Shown here: positions 1 to 9,499 of the stretch, one piece after another
Layout: every line of letters begins with the position of its first letter
How positions within the stretch are numbered: position 1 is the first letter of the stretch
DNA from: UKL13-3 sp964392775
Lineage (GTDB): Bacteria > Bacteroidota > Bacteroidia > UKL13-3
Direction of reading: 5' to 3'
Assembly: GCA_964392775.1 (NCBI GenBank)
Contig: CAYMRD010000007.1
Location: forward strand, 1-64,000
DNA: 64,000 bases
Notes under the pieces: generated by a model
The model's input: only the letters and a program-made list of their open reading frames with translations
Told to the model about the DNA's origin: nothing
Database searches by the model: none
Program-made: the position numbers and the translations under genes

Positions 1-7
1 GACCTGA

Positions 8-187
8 AAATTTAGACTCTCTTGTCTTAGGGTGTCCCATTGCACAAAACAGGAGGAAAAACATGTAAATCTTAATCAGGGCGCAGAATCTACTGTTAGC
101 TACCTAATGGCACGCCTCACGGCTGAAGCATACTTGAACAATATTTCTCCAATTCATTCGGAATTATTGGGGCAACTAAGCAGTTAG
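8..187 (+). pseudogene. 3'-end remnant of an upstream gene, possibly glycosyltransferase-like
   Basis: One frame is open from base 8 to a TAG at 185-187, with a TGA just before it at 5-7. The last ~40 codons read like a conserved C-terminus: NQGAESTVSYLMARLT followed by AYLNNI. An NQGAEST-type tail is one I associate with long Bacteroidota glycosyltransferase-like proteins, but this is recall, not a search. The in-frame stop so close upstream, and a second frame that looks coding for bases 3-65, suggest a frameshifted or decayed gene whose body lies outside the window. It could also be chance. Confidence 0.3.
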
Positions 188-324
188 TGCCGTGCAAAAA
201 ATGTGAATCGTGTAACTTTTTTAGATTGTTGTGTAACACTTGCCGCGCAAAAGCGAAGCAACTTTGTCTTGTACAAATCACTCATGTATGCCGCTGGTTG
301 CGAACAACACTAAAGATTCTCAAA

Positions 325-885
325 ATGAAAAAACTCATTATACTCACATTGTTGCTGGCAAGTATCTTTCACTTCACCAGCCATGCCCAAGAGAAATATG
401 GAAGTACATTAAACCTTGGTATTGGCATTGGAGGTTATTCGGGACACTACGGATATGTAGGACATTCGATGCCAGTATTTCATCTCAATTATGAACTTGA
501 TGTAGCGAAGAATTTTACGCTGGCGCCTTTTCTTGGTTTTGCTAAATTCTCCAATAGTTATTATTGGGGCAATCCCAGTCACCCATACAGATACTACAAC
601 TACAGCGAAACAGTTATTCCCATTGGAATGAAAGGAACTTATTATTTTGATGAGTTGCTGAAGGCCAATTCTAAATGGGATTTTTACCTGGCAGGATCAT
701 TAGGGTTTGCCATTGTGAATGCTCATTGGGACGATGGTTTCGATGGCGACAAAAATTATTATAATGGAGGAAGCTCCGTCTTTCTTGATTTACATATTGG
801 ATCCGAATACCATTTCAACAATCACCTTGGAGCATTCATTGATCTATCAACAAGCGTTTCTACAATTGGCTTAGCCATTCACTAA
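325..885 (+). CDS. Small outer-membrane beta-barrel protein
   Basis: A 186-residue protein with a classical signal peptide (MKKLIILTLLLASIF, cleavage after SHA) followed by alternating Gly/aromatic strands typical of small porin-like barrels, for example LNLGIGIGGYSGHYGY. The frame extends upstream to 187, but that extension is Cys- and Lys-rich and would bury the signal peptide, so ATG 325 is chosen. The mature part should form an eight-strand-type barrel in the outer membrane. Specific function is unknown. It is followed closely by two tiny membrane-protein genes in the same direction, so the three may be cotranscribed. Confidence 0.75.
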   Translation: MKKLIILTLLLASIFHFTSHAQEKYGSTLNLGIGIGGYSGHYGYVGHSMPVFHLNYELDVAKNFTLAPFLGFAKFSNSYYWGNPSHPYRYYNYSETVIPIGMKGTYYFDELLKANSKWDFYLAGSLGFAIVNAHWDDGFDGDKNYYNGGSSVFLDLHIGSEYHFNNHLGAFIDLSTSVSTIGLAIH

Positions 886-897
886 AAAAATATAATC

Positions 898-1053
898 ATG
901 GGAAATTTACTTTACACAATTGCAATTTTATTGCTCATCATCTGGGGAATTGGATTCCTTGGATACCATTATGGAGGCATTATTCACATCCTGCTGATAC
1001 TAGCGGTAGTAGCAGTTTTACTCCGCATCATTCAAGGGAAAAAACCTATTTAA
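898..1053 (+). CDS. Lmo0937-type tiny membrane protein (DUF5670-like)
   Basis: A 51-residue protein starting MGNLLYTIAILLLIIWGIGF, with two hydrophobic helices joined by a short Gly/Tyr/His turn and ending in a basic tail (RIIQGKKPI). Length and the LLIIWGIGFLGYHYGG pattern match the small Lmo0937-type family, widespread in Bacteroidota and often found with general-stress genes. It starts 12 bases after the barrel gene's stop and ends 11 bases before the next gene, so an operon is likely. It acts in the inner membrane; biochemical role is unknown. Confidence 0.75.
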   Translation: MGNLLYTIAILLLIIWGIGFLGYHYGGIIHILLILAVVAVLLRIIQGKKPI

Positions 1054-1064
1054 TTTATCATACA

Positions 1065-1373
1065 ATGAAAACCTTTACACTTTATTTAATGGCAATATGC
1101 CTGTTATGCACTTGCTATCCCCTTCAATCAAATGCTGAAAAGCCTGTGGCAACAACATCTTTGGTTGCAACAACATCGGAACCTGAGCGGTTGTTAAACC
1201 GACTGAACGAAATTAATACAATGAACATCTCCACCCTGAATAAGGCCGATCGAAAAAAGCTGCGCACAGAGGTGCTTTCCATTCAGGATCAACTCAGAAA
1301 ACAAGACGGTGGACTATACATCTCAGTAGGAGCTATCATTATCATTGTATTGCTGCTGATTATTATATTGTAA
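1065..1373 (+). CDS. Small exported protein with C-terminal membrane anchor
   Basis: A 102-residue protein. A signal peptide or lipoprotein-like leader (MKTFTLYLMAICLLCTCY) precedes a short charged helical region (residues ~40-80: ERLLNRLNEINTMNIS, then KADRKKLRTEVLSIQDQLRK). It ends in a very hydrophobic Ile/Leu helix of ~20 residues that runs to the C-terminus. The layout suggests a periplasmic helical segment tethered at its C-terminus. I do not recognise a named family with certainty. It is the last gene of the three-gene set and is followed by a good terminator. Confidence 0.65.
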   Translation: MKTFTLYLMAICLLCTCYPLQSNAEKPVATTSLVATTSEPERLLNRLNEINTMNISTLNKADRKKLRTEVLSIQDQLRKQDGGLYISVGAIIIIVLLLIIIL

Positions 1374-1399
1374 GAAGACGAGATACTATTTCTGGTACT

Positions 1400-1436
1400 A
1401 ACCTGATTGCTCATCAAGCGGTCAGGTTATTTTTTT
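1400..1436 (+). terminator. Rho-independent terminator after the small-membrane-protein operon
   Basis: A seven-base stem (AACCTGA / TCAGGTT) encloses a 15-base loop and is followed by a run of seven T. It lies 27 bases after the stop at 1373, on the expected strand. Confidence 0.7.
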
Positions 1437-1506
1437 GAATATGTAAACGTGTGAAAGATGTAATACACAGCAATAGTTATGTAACGCTTACGGCTAAAGT
1501 CAAAGA

Positions 1507-1514
1507 TAGATTTG
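1507..1514 (+). promoter_or_regulatory. Bacteroidota-type -7 promoter element
   Basis: TAGATTTG matches the Bacteroidota sigma-ABfr -7 consensus TAnnTTTG and lies 39 bases before the GTG start at 1553. No clear -33 TTTG is visible, so the assignment rests on the -7 box and its position. Confidence 0.4.
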
Positions 1515-1552
1515 TGTTGTAATTATTTTATTACAACTAATACAACTCTATT

Positions 1553-3253
1553 GTGAATACTTTACAAAAAACAGTTTCAAGATTTGCCTTTACAGGTAAC
1601 ACGAAGCAATTAGTAGTGATGCTGATTCTTTCAGTATTCGTGATACAAGCAAGCGCACAAACAAATGAACGAAAATGGAATACAGGAATGCTCGCAGGCA
1701 TCAGTGTATACTCGGGAGATTTGGGCAATAGCATGACGAATTTTACAACTGAAGTTTTCAGCCAGAATGTAATTGGAGGCCTAACAGTATCCCGTTATAT
1801 CAACAAATCATTTGATGCTACCGTAATGGGTACATTAGGATCATGGGGATATTATAAGGATAACAATACTGTATTTAAAGGAACCATGTTGCATGGAAAT
1901 ATGCACCTGAAATATAAATTCAACAACGGATATCTTCTTGCCGAAGACAGCCGGGTTGCTCCTTATGCTTTTGCCGGCTTAGGTGTTACCAATTTAACAG
2001 GTCCACGGATCACCAATGGTTTTGACTATTCAATTGTTGGAGGTGCCGGAATCCGTTTCAGAATGACAGACGTACTGAGCATGAATTATCAGGCAACATT
2101 CGGATATATGACCACAGCTCATAACAATCCCGAAAACAATATTATTGCCCCAACAGGAACAGATCAGTTCATGATGCATACAATAGGACTTGGTTTTAAT
2201 CTGGGTGTTGGAAAAGATGAAGATAAAGATGGTGTATCCGACAAAAAAGATAAATGTCTTGGAACGCCTATAGGAATCAAAGTTGACCCGAATGGATGTC
2301 CTTATGATACGGATGGAGATGGCTTGCTGGATTATCAGGATATGTGTCCAAACGAACCCGGATCGTTAGCAACCAGAGGTTGCCCCGATGCGGATAAAGA
2401 TGGCATAGCTGATATAGATGACCAATGCCCGAATGAAGTAGGCTTGGCTGAGCTTCACGGCTGCCCGGATACTGATGGCGATGGCATTATTGACAGCAAA
2501 GACAAATGCCCGAACATATTCGGGACACTGGCACTGGATGGGTGCCCGGATCGCGATGGTGATGGCATCAGAGATGAAGAAGATTTGTGCCCGGATGTAA
2601 AAGGTGTAGCCGCATTTAAAGGTTGTCCCGATACAGATAATGATGGCATTGAAGACTCAAAAGATATGTGTCCAACGGAAAAAGGACCTGCAGCCACCAA
2701 TGGCTGCCCCGATACGGATAATGATGGTGTGCACGATGGAATCGACAAATGCCCTCAGGTAGCAGGAAGCCCGGCTCACAGTGGTTGTCCGGATACCGAT
2801 AATGATGGAATATTTGACGATATTGATAAATGTATAACCATTCCCGGAACTGCAACCAACAATGGCTGTCCTGAGCTGAATGCAGCAACAAAACAACTGT
2901 TTCAAAAAGCCTTACAAGGAATACAGTTTGAAACAGGCAAAGCCGTGATTAAACCAGTATCCTTCCCAATCTTGAATTCTATTGTAAAAGTAATGAAAGA
3001 CAACCCCAGCTATAAACTGAATATTGGCGGACACACCGACAATGTTGGTGAGGATGGCATGAACATGACCTTATCTCAAAACAGAGCCGCTTCGGTAGCC
3101 GATTACCTTATCACACACGGTGTGGATCCACTACGGGTTACAGCAACCGGGTATGGCGAAACCTCACCTGTTGATACAAACAGTTCGGATAAAGGACGTA
3201 CACGCAACCGCAGGGTTGAATTAAGTGTAGAGTTTTTAGAAGTGGCCAAATAA
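1553..3253 (+). CDS. OmpA-family outer-membrane protein with thrombospondin type 3 repeats
   Basis: A 566-residue protein. Residues 1-36 are a signal peptide ending ASA-QT, and ~37-220 form an N-terminal beta-barrel. From ~222 to 440 there are about eight calcium-binding TSP3 repeats of the form GCPDTDNDGIxDxxDKCP, rich in Asp. Residues ~455-560 form an OmpA/MotB peptidoglycan-binding domain (IGGHTDNVG, SQNRAASVADYL, GYGETSP, RNRRVEL). It should link the outer membrane to the cell wall, with the TSP3 section as a rigid calcium-loaded spacer. The start codon is GTG; the only later in-frame ATG would cut into the hydrophobic core of the signal peptide. It is monocistronic, with a promoter at 1507 and a terminator at 3276. 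Confidence 0.9.
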   Translation: MNTLQKTVSRFAFTGNTKQLVVMLILSVFVIQASAQTNERKWNTGMLAGISVYSGDLGNSMTNFTTEVFSQNVIGGLTVSRYINKSFDATVMGTLGSWGYYKDNNTVFKGTMLHGNMHLKYKFNNGYLLAEDSRVAPYAFAGLGVTNLTGPRITNGFDYSIVGGAGIRFRMTDVLSMNYQATFGYMTTAHNNPENNIIAPTGTDQFMMHTIGLGFNLGVGKDEDKDGVSDKKDKCLGTPIGIKVDPNGCPYDTDGDGLLDYQDMCPNEPGSLATRGCPDADKDGIADIDDQCPNEVGLAELHGCPDTDGDGIIDSKDKCPNIFGTLALDGCPDRDGDGIRDEEDLCPDVKGVAAFKGCPDTDNDGIEDSKDMCPTEKGPAATNGCPDTDNDGVHDGIDKCPQVAGSPAHSGCPDTDNDGIFDDIDKCITIPGTATNNGCPELNAATKQLFQKALQGIQFETGKAVIKPVSFPILNSIVKVMKDNPSYKLNIGGHTDNVGEDGMNMTLSQNRAASVADYLITHGVDPLRVTATGYGETSPVDTNSSDKGRTRNRRVELSVEFLEVAK

Positions 3254-3275
3254 TACCAAACGAATTATTCATAGT

Positions 3276-3305
3276 AAGCCTCGGGATTTTCCCGGGGCTT
3301 TTTTT
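3276..3305 (+). terminator. Rho-independent terminator after the OmpA/TSP3 gene
   Basis: AAGCCTCGGG pairs with CCCGGGGCTT (one G-U pair) and is followed by a T run into 3305. It lies 22 bases after the stop at 3253. Confidence 0.8.
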
Positions 3306-3382
3306 GTTCACGCTTTGCCTCCTTGTGCTATAGGTTCCTCTAACTTATATTTCACCTAAACTCACTTCATTTTCATAAGGGA

Positions 3383-6300
3383 TTATCTGGCAATGGTTAA
3401 CGCATGAGCTAATTTATTCTTCTTACCTGTACTGTCGATATACTCAACAAGGTAAAAATAAGTACCATCCGGAACGCCCTCTCCAATAATAATTCCCTTT
3501 CGAGCTATACCATCCCAACTATTGTCATAGTTATTGCTTTCGTATAGAATATTTCCCCAACGGTTATAGATAGCCACATACAGTTGATATTGATTCGGGT
3601 TTTCGATTACAAAATAATCATTCACCAGATCTCCATTCGGTGAAAATCCATCAGGAATAAATAGTTCTTCCAACGATTCTGGGTTCGGAAAGGTGTTGTG
3701 ATAAATTACAATAGGTGTTGGAATAAAAGATGTATCCGAAATTAAACTATCAATATCGGGATCAATACCATCTTTTGATTTACGGGAAACTGATTTTCCG
3801 TTGACAATGGAAATCCCCTTAATCTCTGCAACATTTTTATATTCCGTAGATGTATCGAGAGGTGGAAATATGAGATTAATAATCAACCGTATGGATTGTC
3901 TGTCACCCACATTATATCGGTTACCGGTATCCAACAATTCAATATCATTTACGCCATCATAGTTGGCATTAAGGTTCCAATTTCCAGGTGTTGTTAAACT
4001 TACAACACTGATAAGAGCCGTTGGAAATACCGGCTTTAAATCATCTCTCATCTTTACATCTATCAGGGGTTCATCCCCAAAGTTTTTTGTAACAAAATTA
4101 AAGGTGAGGGTATATGATCCATCCGTCTCAGTGGTGATTTTTGAAAGGGCTTTTGTCAAGCCAATATTAATATTTCCGCAGTCTTTATTGATGGTAACTC
4201 TTACGATATGAAGTTCTCTGCTCTCGCATAAGTTTGATCCTTTAATGGTAACATAAAACAAAGTGTCGTTGGTTAGTTTGTTTGTCGTAAATGTATCTCC
4301 TGTTGCAATTGGAAGATTCAATGCAGGTAACGCATACCAAGTGAATACCGGATTGGAGACAACTCCTTTGGGTTGTGCTATGAGTATTGCCGCTCTTCCA
4401 TAACAAACCGTTGTATCATGAGTGAGAATAAGTGTATCCGAGGCATAATCATGAACATATATCGTTATCTTTTTTGCTGCTCCAGGGATGTTTTCAAGTT
4501 TGTTATCCCCTTTTACCGTTATAAAAAAAGTAGTGGTTGATAGCAACAAGGTATCAAGTGGAACTGAATGCCCCAATGGATTTGTAAGCAACGAATCAGC
4601 ATACCACGTATAAACCGGATTCACAATACCTACTGAACTTACTCCGATGGATACCGAATTTCCTTTACAAATAATCTGATCTGATGCGAAAATATCGCTC
4701 GAAGAGGCAGGCTGCTTTAACGGAGTGGTAACCCATGCTGAATCGTTTATGGAATCGCTGTCAAAAATGCCAGAAGGTGCCAAAACTTTAACACTGTTGA
4801 CAATGGCTAATTGCGTGTATCCACCATGAATAATTCCTTTGAGTGTTAATACTAAACTATCACCCGGAAACAACTCTGTGCCCAAGGTGTATGCACCTGA
4901 GTTTTGATCGTAACTACTTCCTAATGGCCAAAGCGCTGTGTATTGAATCTGGATTAAACTATCGGGCAAAAATTCTTGTATAAATATTTTCTCACTTGTA
5001 AAAAGTTTAGCCGATCCATTATTCTTGACGATAATAGAATACGTAATGGTGTCGGACGCTTGCGTTATACTCCTATCTGCTAATTTTTGAATACTAAGGT
5101 CCACCAATCGCAAAGTGGGAATAAACACCGTGTCTGTAGGTTCTCCTGTATTCGTTATCCCGTTGGGTAATTCCACCAACACAATATTACCAATAGAGTC
5201 GCCCTGATAATCGGGTGCTACTCTGGCCCGAACAGTTAATTCAATATTTCCCCCGGGTACAAATACATTATTTAAAATGAGCTGACCATTGGTAGGGTTA
5301 TAAATTCCATAAGACGTATTGAATGAACCAATCGTTAATCCTTGTGCGGGCTGATCAACAATGGTTACGATTTGTCCGGCCTGCATTGAATCCGGCCCAT
5401 TATTAGCAAGCGTGATGACGTATGAAATACTATCACCTGCATACGCTAAAGTTGTGATCGTTGTTTTGGAAACCTTCAGATCAATCTGTCGTGGTTTAAT
5501 GGTTAGCGTATCGTTAATATAGATCAACGTATAGTTAGAAGAGAGGCTAAGTGTATGTTGTAGAATAAGATATTTGCCAATACCTTCACCTGGTACTCTA
5601 TTCAGAAATCCGGAGAAAGTATCGGACCCCACCAATACTCCTGAAACAATAGCATAAGTAAGTGGAGGATCCGGAGTTCCAACTGATTTGATTTGGGAAT
5701 CAGCTTTTACAATAATAATCCTTGGCGTTACCGTTACGGTAAGAGCTCCATTCACACTTCCGCAAGTTCCGGGAGCCAATACAATTGTGCCGGAATAATG
5801 ATAGGTTCCTATATTCCCGGTGTACCCTGTTGTATCCCACACTACAGGCCGCATGTCTGAAGTACTATCAGTATATTTAACAGATACGGTTGAAGGTAAT
5901 ACAAGCGTTGTTCCGTACACAATAGAAACAGGTGTGGCAGGAATTGAATACGCAACGGTTAAATTAACAGTATCCGATACCGTATTTGAAGTATCAACCG
6001 AACACGGACCAGAGTATACAATTCGCCTATACCAGGTAGTGTGTGTAAGAATACCCGGAGAATAATGTTGAGCAGTGTTTATTACTGTTGCCGTTACAAA
6101 TCCCGAATCAGGTCTAACGGTTGAGCTTATCCATAAATAGGAATATGTTGTTCCATTTCCACCGGTTGGGACTGAACCGGTAAGTATTCCGGCAGTTGAT
6201 CCATAACATACATTTTGACCACCACTGATTTGATTTCCAAGAATGGCAGCATTCACCAAAACAGAATCAACAGAACTTGTAGCGTAAGCACATGCACCAC

Positions 6301-9300
6301 TTGTAACAATCGCTCTATAATATGTTTTAACAGAAAGATTGTTTGCGATATAAGTTGACGCATTTGCCCCATTGATATTACTAAACCCGGAAGCAGCAGA
6401 GCTTGTTGAGGCCTGCCAATGAATGGTTCCGGTATATCCGCTTAAGGTTATCGTTGTTGAATTTATTCCCACACAAACGGTATCATGATTACCTGAAACA
6501 ACACCTCCAACAGAAAGAGTCTCTACAATAATCCCGGCTACCCCACTATTCACGGTTGCGCAATTCAGGTATTGTACCACCGCTCTATAATAAGTGGTTG
6601 TAGTTATATTATTGACTCCATAAGTAGTTGTGGTATTCGGTATGGTTGTAACTGTTCCCGAAAAATCAGAAGTATTAGACGACTCCCATCTCACAATATT
6701 CCCCTGGTATCCAACTAAAGTGAGAAGGGTTGAGTTTGACGAAATACATACATTACTTCCTCCAACAACAGTTCCCGGGTTGGGCTGCACTTGCACATTA
6801 ATGAATCCGACCTGCGAATAACCATAAGGACAAATACCATTTTGTACTACCGCTCTATAATACGTTGGTGCCGAAATATTGTTCACTGTATATGATGAAC
6901 CCGTATAAGGGATGGTGGTAACTGTTCCTGAAAAGTTGGAAGTATTAGACGACTCCCACCTCAAAATGGTACCCGAATAACTTGTTATGGTAAGAATGGT
7001 ACTGTTGGCATTGATGCAAACGGTAGTAGGTGCCGTTATAAATCCGCCAAAAGAAGGAGAAACGACAACAACTGTTTTAACAGAACTATATGCCAGTGCA
7101 CAACTTCCGTTTTGTACAACAGCCCTATAATAAGTTGTTGAAGACAAATTGGTTGCTGTATAGGTTGTTGTGGTATTGTTAATTTGTGTAACGATACCTG
7201 TGAATGCCGCATTGTTGGCCGACTCCCAACGAATAACCGATCCTGTATATCCCAACAAAGTAAGTAAGGTTGAGTTCGCTCCACTGCATACACTATCAGT
7301 GCCTGAAATGTTTCCGCCAACAGAGATGGGATACAAAACAATACTGTCAATTGTTGAATACGCACCCGGACACATAATACTGTTTGCAACCAAAACACGA
7401 TAATATGTGGTGGTATTCAGGTTAACAATGTTTAAGCTAGCGGTGGCATTTGCAATTTGGGTAATACCCGAAGAGAAATCAGCACTTAAACAGGACTCCC
7501 ATCTTACAATTCCTCCTACGTATCCGGAAAGAGTGAGTGTGGTATTATTCGTTCCTACGCAATAGCTGTTTCCTCCCGACAATATTCCCGGAACAACAGG
7601 AGGTGTTACATTGATAGTGGATGTTGATGAGTTTAGAATTGAACAACCGGCATTTTGTACCACTACCCGATAATAAGTAGTTGCGGTGAGATTGGTTGCC
7701 GTATACGTATTGATGGTATTGCTAATATCAACAACACCTGAAGAGAAGTTGGAAACGGTAGATGATTGCCACTTGAGAATGGTGCCTATATTTCCGGTTA
7801 AGGTTAGCAGCTTGCTATTGGGGCTTGGACAAACACCACCTCCTGCCGAAAGTGTTCCGCCAACAGTTTCAGTAATCACCACAATTGAATCGATAGCCGA
7901 GATAACTAAAGAACAAGGACTGTTTTGAATAACGGCCCTGTAATAAGTTGTTGTGCCAAGGTTTGTTGCGGTATATGTATTTGAAGTGTTCGGTATGTTT
8001 ACCACACCTGTAGAAAAAGTACTATCGGGAGCTGATTCCCACCTAATGATTGATCCCGAGTATGCTGACAATGTAAGTAAAGTGCTGTTTGTACCTGAAC
8101 ATACTGTTGCTCCACCAGAGAGAACACCTCCGATAGCTTGCGAAACAACAACTACAGAATCAATATTTGAATAAACGGGGGGCTCGCTTACACAAATAGG
8201 GTTTACAATAACAGCCCTGAAATAGCGAGTACTTGTTAGATTGGTTGCAGTATAAGTATTGGTGGTATTTACAATATTATTAACGCCCGATGAAAAGTCA
8301 CTGGAGCCCGACCATTCCCAATGACTGATACTTCCAACATAGCCGTTTAGCGTGAGTGTTGTACTATTAACTCCTGTACAAAAGGTATTGCCTCCGTTTA
8401 AACTCCCACCGGCAATTGCCGGAGCAATGCTAATTGAATCTTTACCGGAAAACAGTAACATACACGAACCATTTTGAACAAACGCTCTATAATATGTTTT
8501 AACCGTTAGGTTGGTTATGGTTAATGAATCGGTTGTATTAGCAATGTCTGTTGTAGAACTAAAATTGGATGATAACGATGATTGCCATTTGATGATGTTT
8601 CCGGTATATCCTGTTAATGTTAACTTAGTACTATTGGTAGGGGCGCATACCGTTGTGCCTCCTGTAACCTGCCCGGGAGCTGTTTGAGGAATAATAATAA
8701 CTGCGGGAGATATGGCTGAAGTTTCGGGAGGGCATGCACCACTTTTTACAATAGCTCTGTAATACAAACTCGAAAAGATAGAGGTGGTTGCCGGATAAGG
8801 TGATAATGAAAAAACGATGTCTGTAATATTTGCTGAAAAATTGGATGTGGTAGACGATTGCCATTTCAGAATACTTCCTGTATTACCCGATAATGTCAGA
8901 AATGTATAACCGGGTCCCTGGCAAAAAGTACCACCACCCGAAAGCGTTCCGCCAACTGTTAATGGGGAAACGGTTATTTTAACCGGATCGCTATATTCTG
9001 TATCTATTCCATTTGTAACACCTCGCCTAAACCAAGTTGATATAATGAGTATTCCGGGTGAATAAGTAACAGTATTGGTGGAAGGAATAGTGCTGTAACC
9101 ACTGAACGCTGCCGTAGTAGATTGTTGCCAAAAAAACGAAAGCGTTCCACTACCCGATGCCGATATGGTATTGGTTATTGTTGCAGGTGCCGTTCCGTAA
9201 CAAATTGTTTGATGGGCATCAATTTCTCCAGGGGCAATTGCCGCATGACAATATTGGTGAGTAAAAAAAAATAAACCAACAAAAAGAACCTTGAGAAAGA

Positions 9301-9325
9301 AATGGCTTTTGCGTACTCTACTCAT
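3383..9325 (-). CDS. Giant T9SS-secreted repeat protein with gliding-motility C-terminal domain
   Basis: About 1980 residues. Start ATG 9325 is chosen because it gives a normal signal peptide (MSRVRKSHFFLKVLFVGLFF, cleavage near CHA); the frame can also open at 9370. The signal peptide is followed by about twelve tandem Ig-like units of ~75-85 residues. They share a core with a conserved Cys, NSTxLTLSGY, IxRWESS, and TTYYRAVVQNGxC. Next come an MBG-type domain (~1240-1330), one or two DUF11-like modules (~1335-1560), and further sheet-rich modules. The C-terminus (~1895-1995) is a type B sorting domain: IPDGFSPNGD, YNRWGN, WDGIA, GTYFYLVEY. It is presumably exported by T9SS and fixed to the surface as an adhesin or filament. 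No PorP/SprF gene is adjacent. Confidence 0.88.
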   Translation of the reverse strand: MSRVRKSHFFLKVLFVGLFFFTHQYCHAAIAPGEIDAHQTICYGTAPATITNTISASGSGTLSFFWQQSTTAAFSGYSTIPSTNTVTYSPGILIISTWFRRGVTNGIDTEYSDPVKITVSPLTVGGTLSGGGTFCQGPGYTFLTLSGNTGSILKWQSSTTSNFSANITDIVFSLSPYPATTSIFSSLYYRAIVKSGACPPETSAISPAVIIIPQTAPGQVTGGTTVCAPTNSTKLTLTGYTGNIIKWQSSLSSNFSSTTDIANTTDSLTITNLTVKTYYRAFVQNGSCMLLFSGKDSISIAPAIAGGSLNGGNTFCTGVNSTTLTLNGYVGSISHWEWSGSSDFSSGVNNIVNTTNTYTATNLTSTRYFRAVIVNPICVSEPPVYSNIDSVVVVSQAIGGVLSGGATVCSGTNSTLLTLSAYSGSIIRWESAPDSTFSTGVVNIPNTSNTYTATNLGTTTYYRAVIQNSPCSLVISAIDSIVVITETVGGTLSAGGGVCPSPNSKLLTLTGNIGTILKWQSSTVSNFSSGVVDISNTINTYTATNLTATTYYRVVVQNAGCSILNSSTSTINVTPPVVPGILSGGNSYCVGTNNTTLTLSGYVGGIVRWESCLSADFSSGITQIANATASLNIVNLNTTTYYRVLVANSIMCPGAYSTIDSIVLYPISVGGNISGTDSVCSGANSTLLTLLGYTGSVIRWESANNAAFTGIVTQINNTTTTYTATNLSSTTYYRAVVQNGSCALAYSSVKTVVVVSPSFGGFITAPTTVCINANSTILTITSYSGTILRWESSNTSNFSGTVTTIPYTGSSYTVNNISAPTYYRAVVQNGICPYGYSQVGFINVQVQPNPGTVVGGSNVCISSNSTLLTLVGYQGNIVRWESSNTSDFSGTVTTIPNTTTTYGVNNITTTTYYRAVVQYLNCATVNSGVAGIIVETLSVGGVVSGNHDTVCVGINSTTITLSGYTGTIHWQASTSSAASGFSNINGANASTYIANNLSVKTYYRAIVTSGACAYATSSVDSVLVNAAILGNQISGGQNVCYGSTAGILTGSVPTGGNGTTYSYLWISSTVRPDSGFVTATVINTAQHYSPGILTHTTWYRRIVYSGPCSVDTSNTVSDTVNLTVAYSIPATPVSIVYGTTLVLPSTVSVKYTDSTSDMRPVVWDTTGYTGNIGTYHYSGTIVLAPGTCGSVNGALTVTVTPRIIIVKADSQIKSVGTPDPPLTYAIVSGVLVGSDTFSGFLNRVPGEGIGKYLILQHTLSLSSNYTLIYINDTLTIKPRQIDLKVSKTTITTLAYAGDSISYVITLANNGPDSMQAGQIVTIVDQPAQGLTIGSFNTSYGIYNPTNGQLILNNVFVPGGNIELTVRARVAPDYQGDSIGNIVLVELPNGITNTGEPTDTVFIPTLRLVDLSIQKLADRSITQASDTITYSIIVKNNGSAKLFTSEKIFIQEFLPDSLIQIQYTALWPLGSSYDQNSGAYTLGTELFPGDSLVLTLKGIIHGGYTQLAIVNSVKVLAPSGIFDSDSINDSAWVTTPLKQPASSSDIFASDQIICKGNSVSIGVSSVGIVNPVYTWYADSLLTNPLGHSVPLDTLLLSTTTFFITVKGDNKLENIPGAAKKITIYVHDYASDTLILTHDTTVCYGRAAILIAQPKGVVSNPVFTWYALPALNLPIATGDTFTTNKLTNDTLFYVTIKGSNLCESRELHIVRVTINKDCGNINIGLTKALSKITTETDGSYTLTFNFVTKNFGDEPLIDVKMRDDLKPVFPTALISVVSLTTPGNWNLNANYDGVNDIELLDTGNRYNVGDRQSIRLIINLIFPPLDTSTEYKNVAEIKGISIVNGKSVSRKSKDGIDPDIDSLISDTSFIPTPIVIYHNTFPNPESLEELFIPDGFSPNGDLVNDYFVIENPNQYQLYVAIYNRWGNILYESNNYDNSWDGIARKGIIIGEGVPDGTYFYLVEYIDSTGKKNKLAHALTIAR

Positions 9326-9499
9326 CGCGTTTGAAACGTAGCTCGTTTGATATGATTGAGTAGTGTCCATGCTATATCCTAGGTTAATGGATAAATTCGG
9401 TGGGGGTATCTGTGTAAAATAAATTCAATTTCGCAAAGCATAACTAAATTTAACAACAGGAAGATAAGGAATAATAAAACAGAGAAAGCATATAAGATG

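Noticed and set aside
2455..2905. Several minus-strand frames over the TSP3 repeats
   Set aside because: Antisense by-products of the Asp/Gly/Cys repeat coding on the plus strand.
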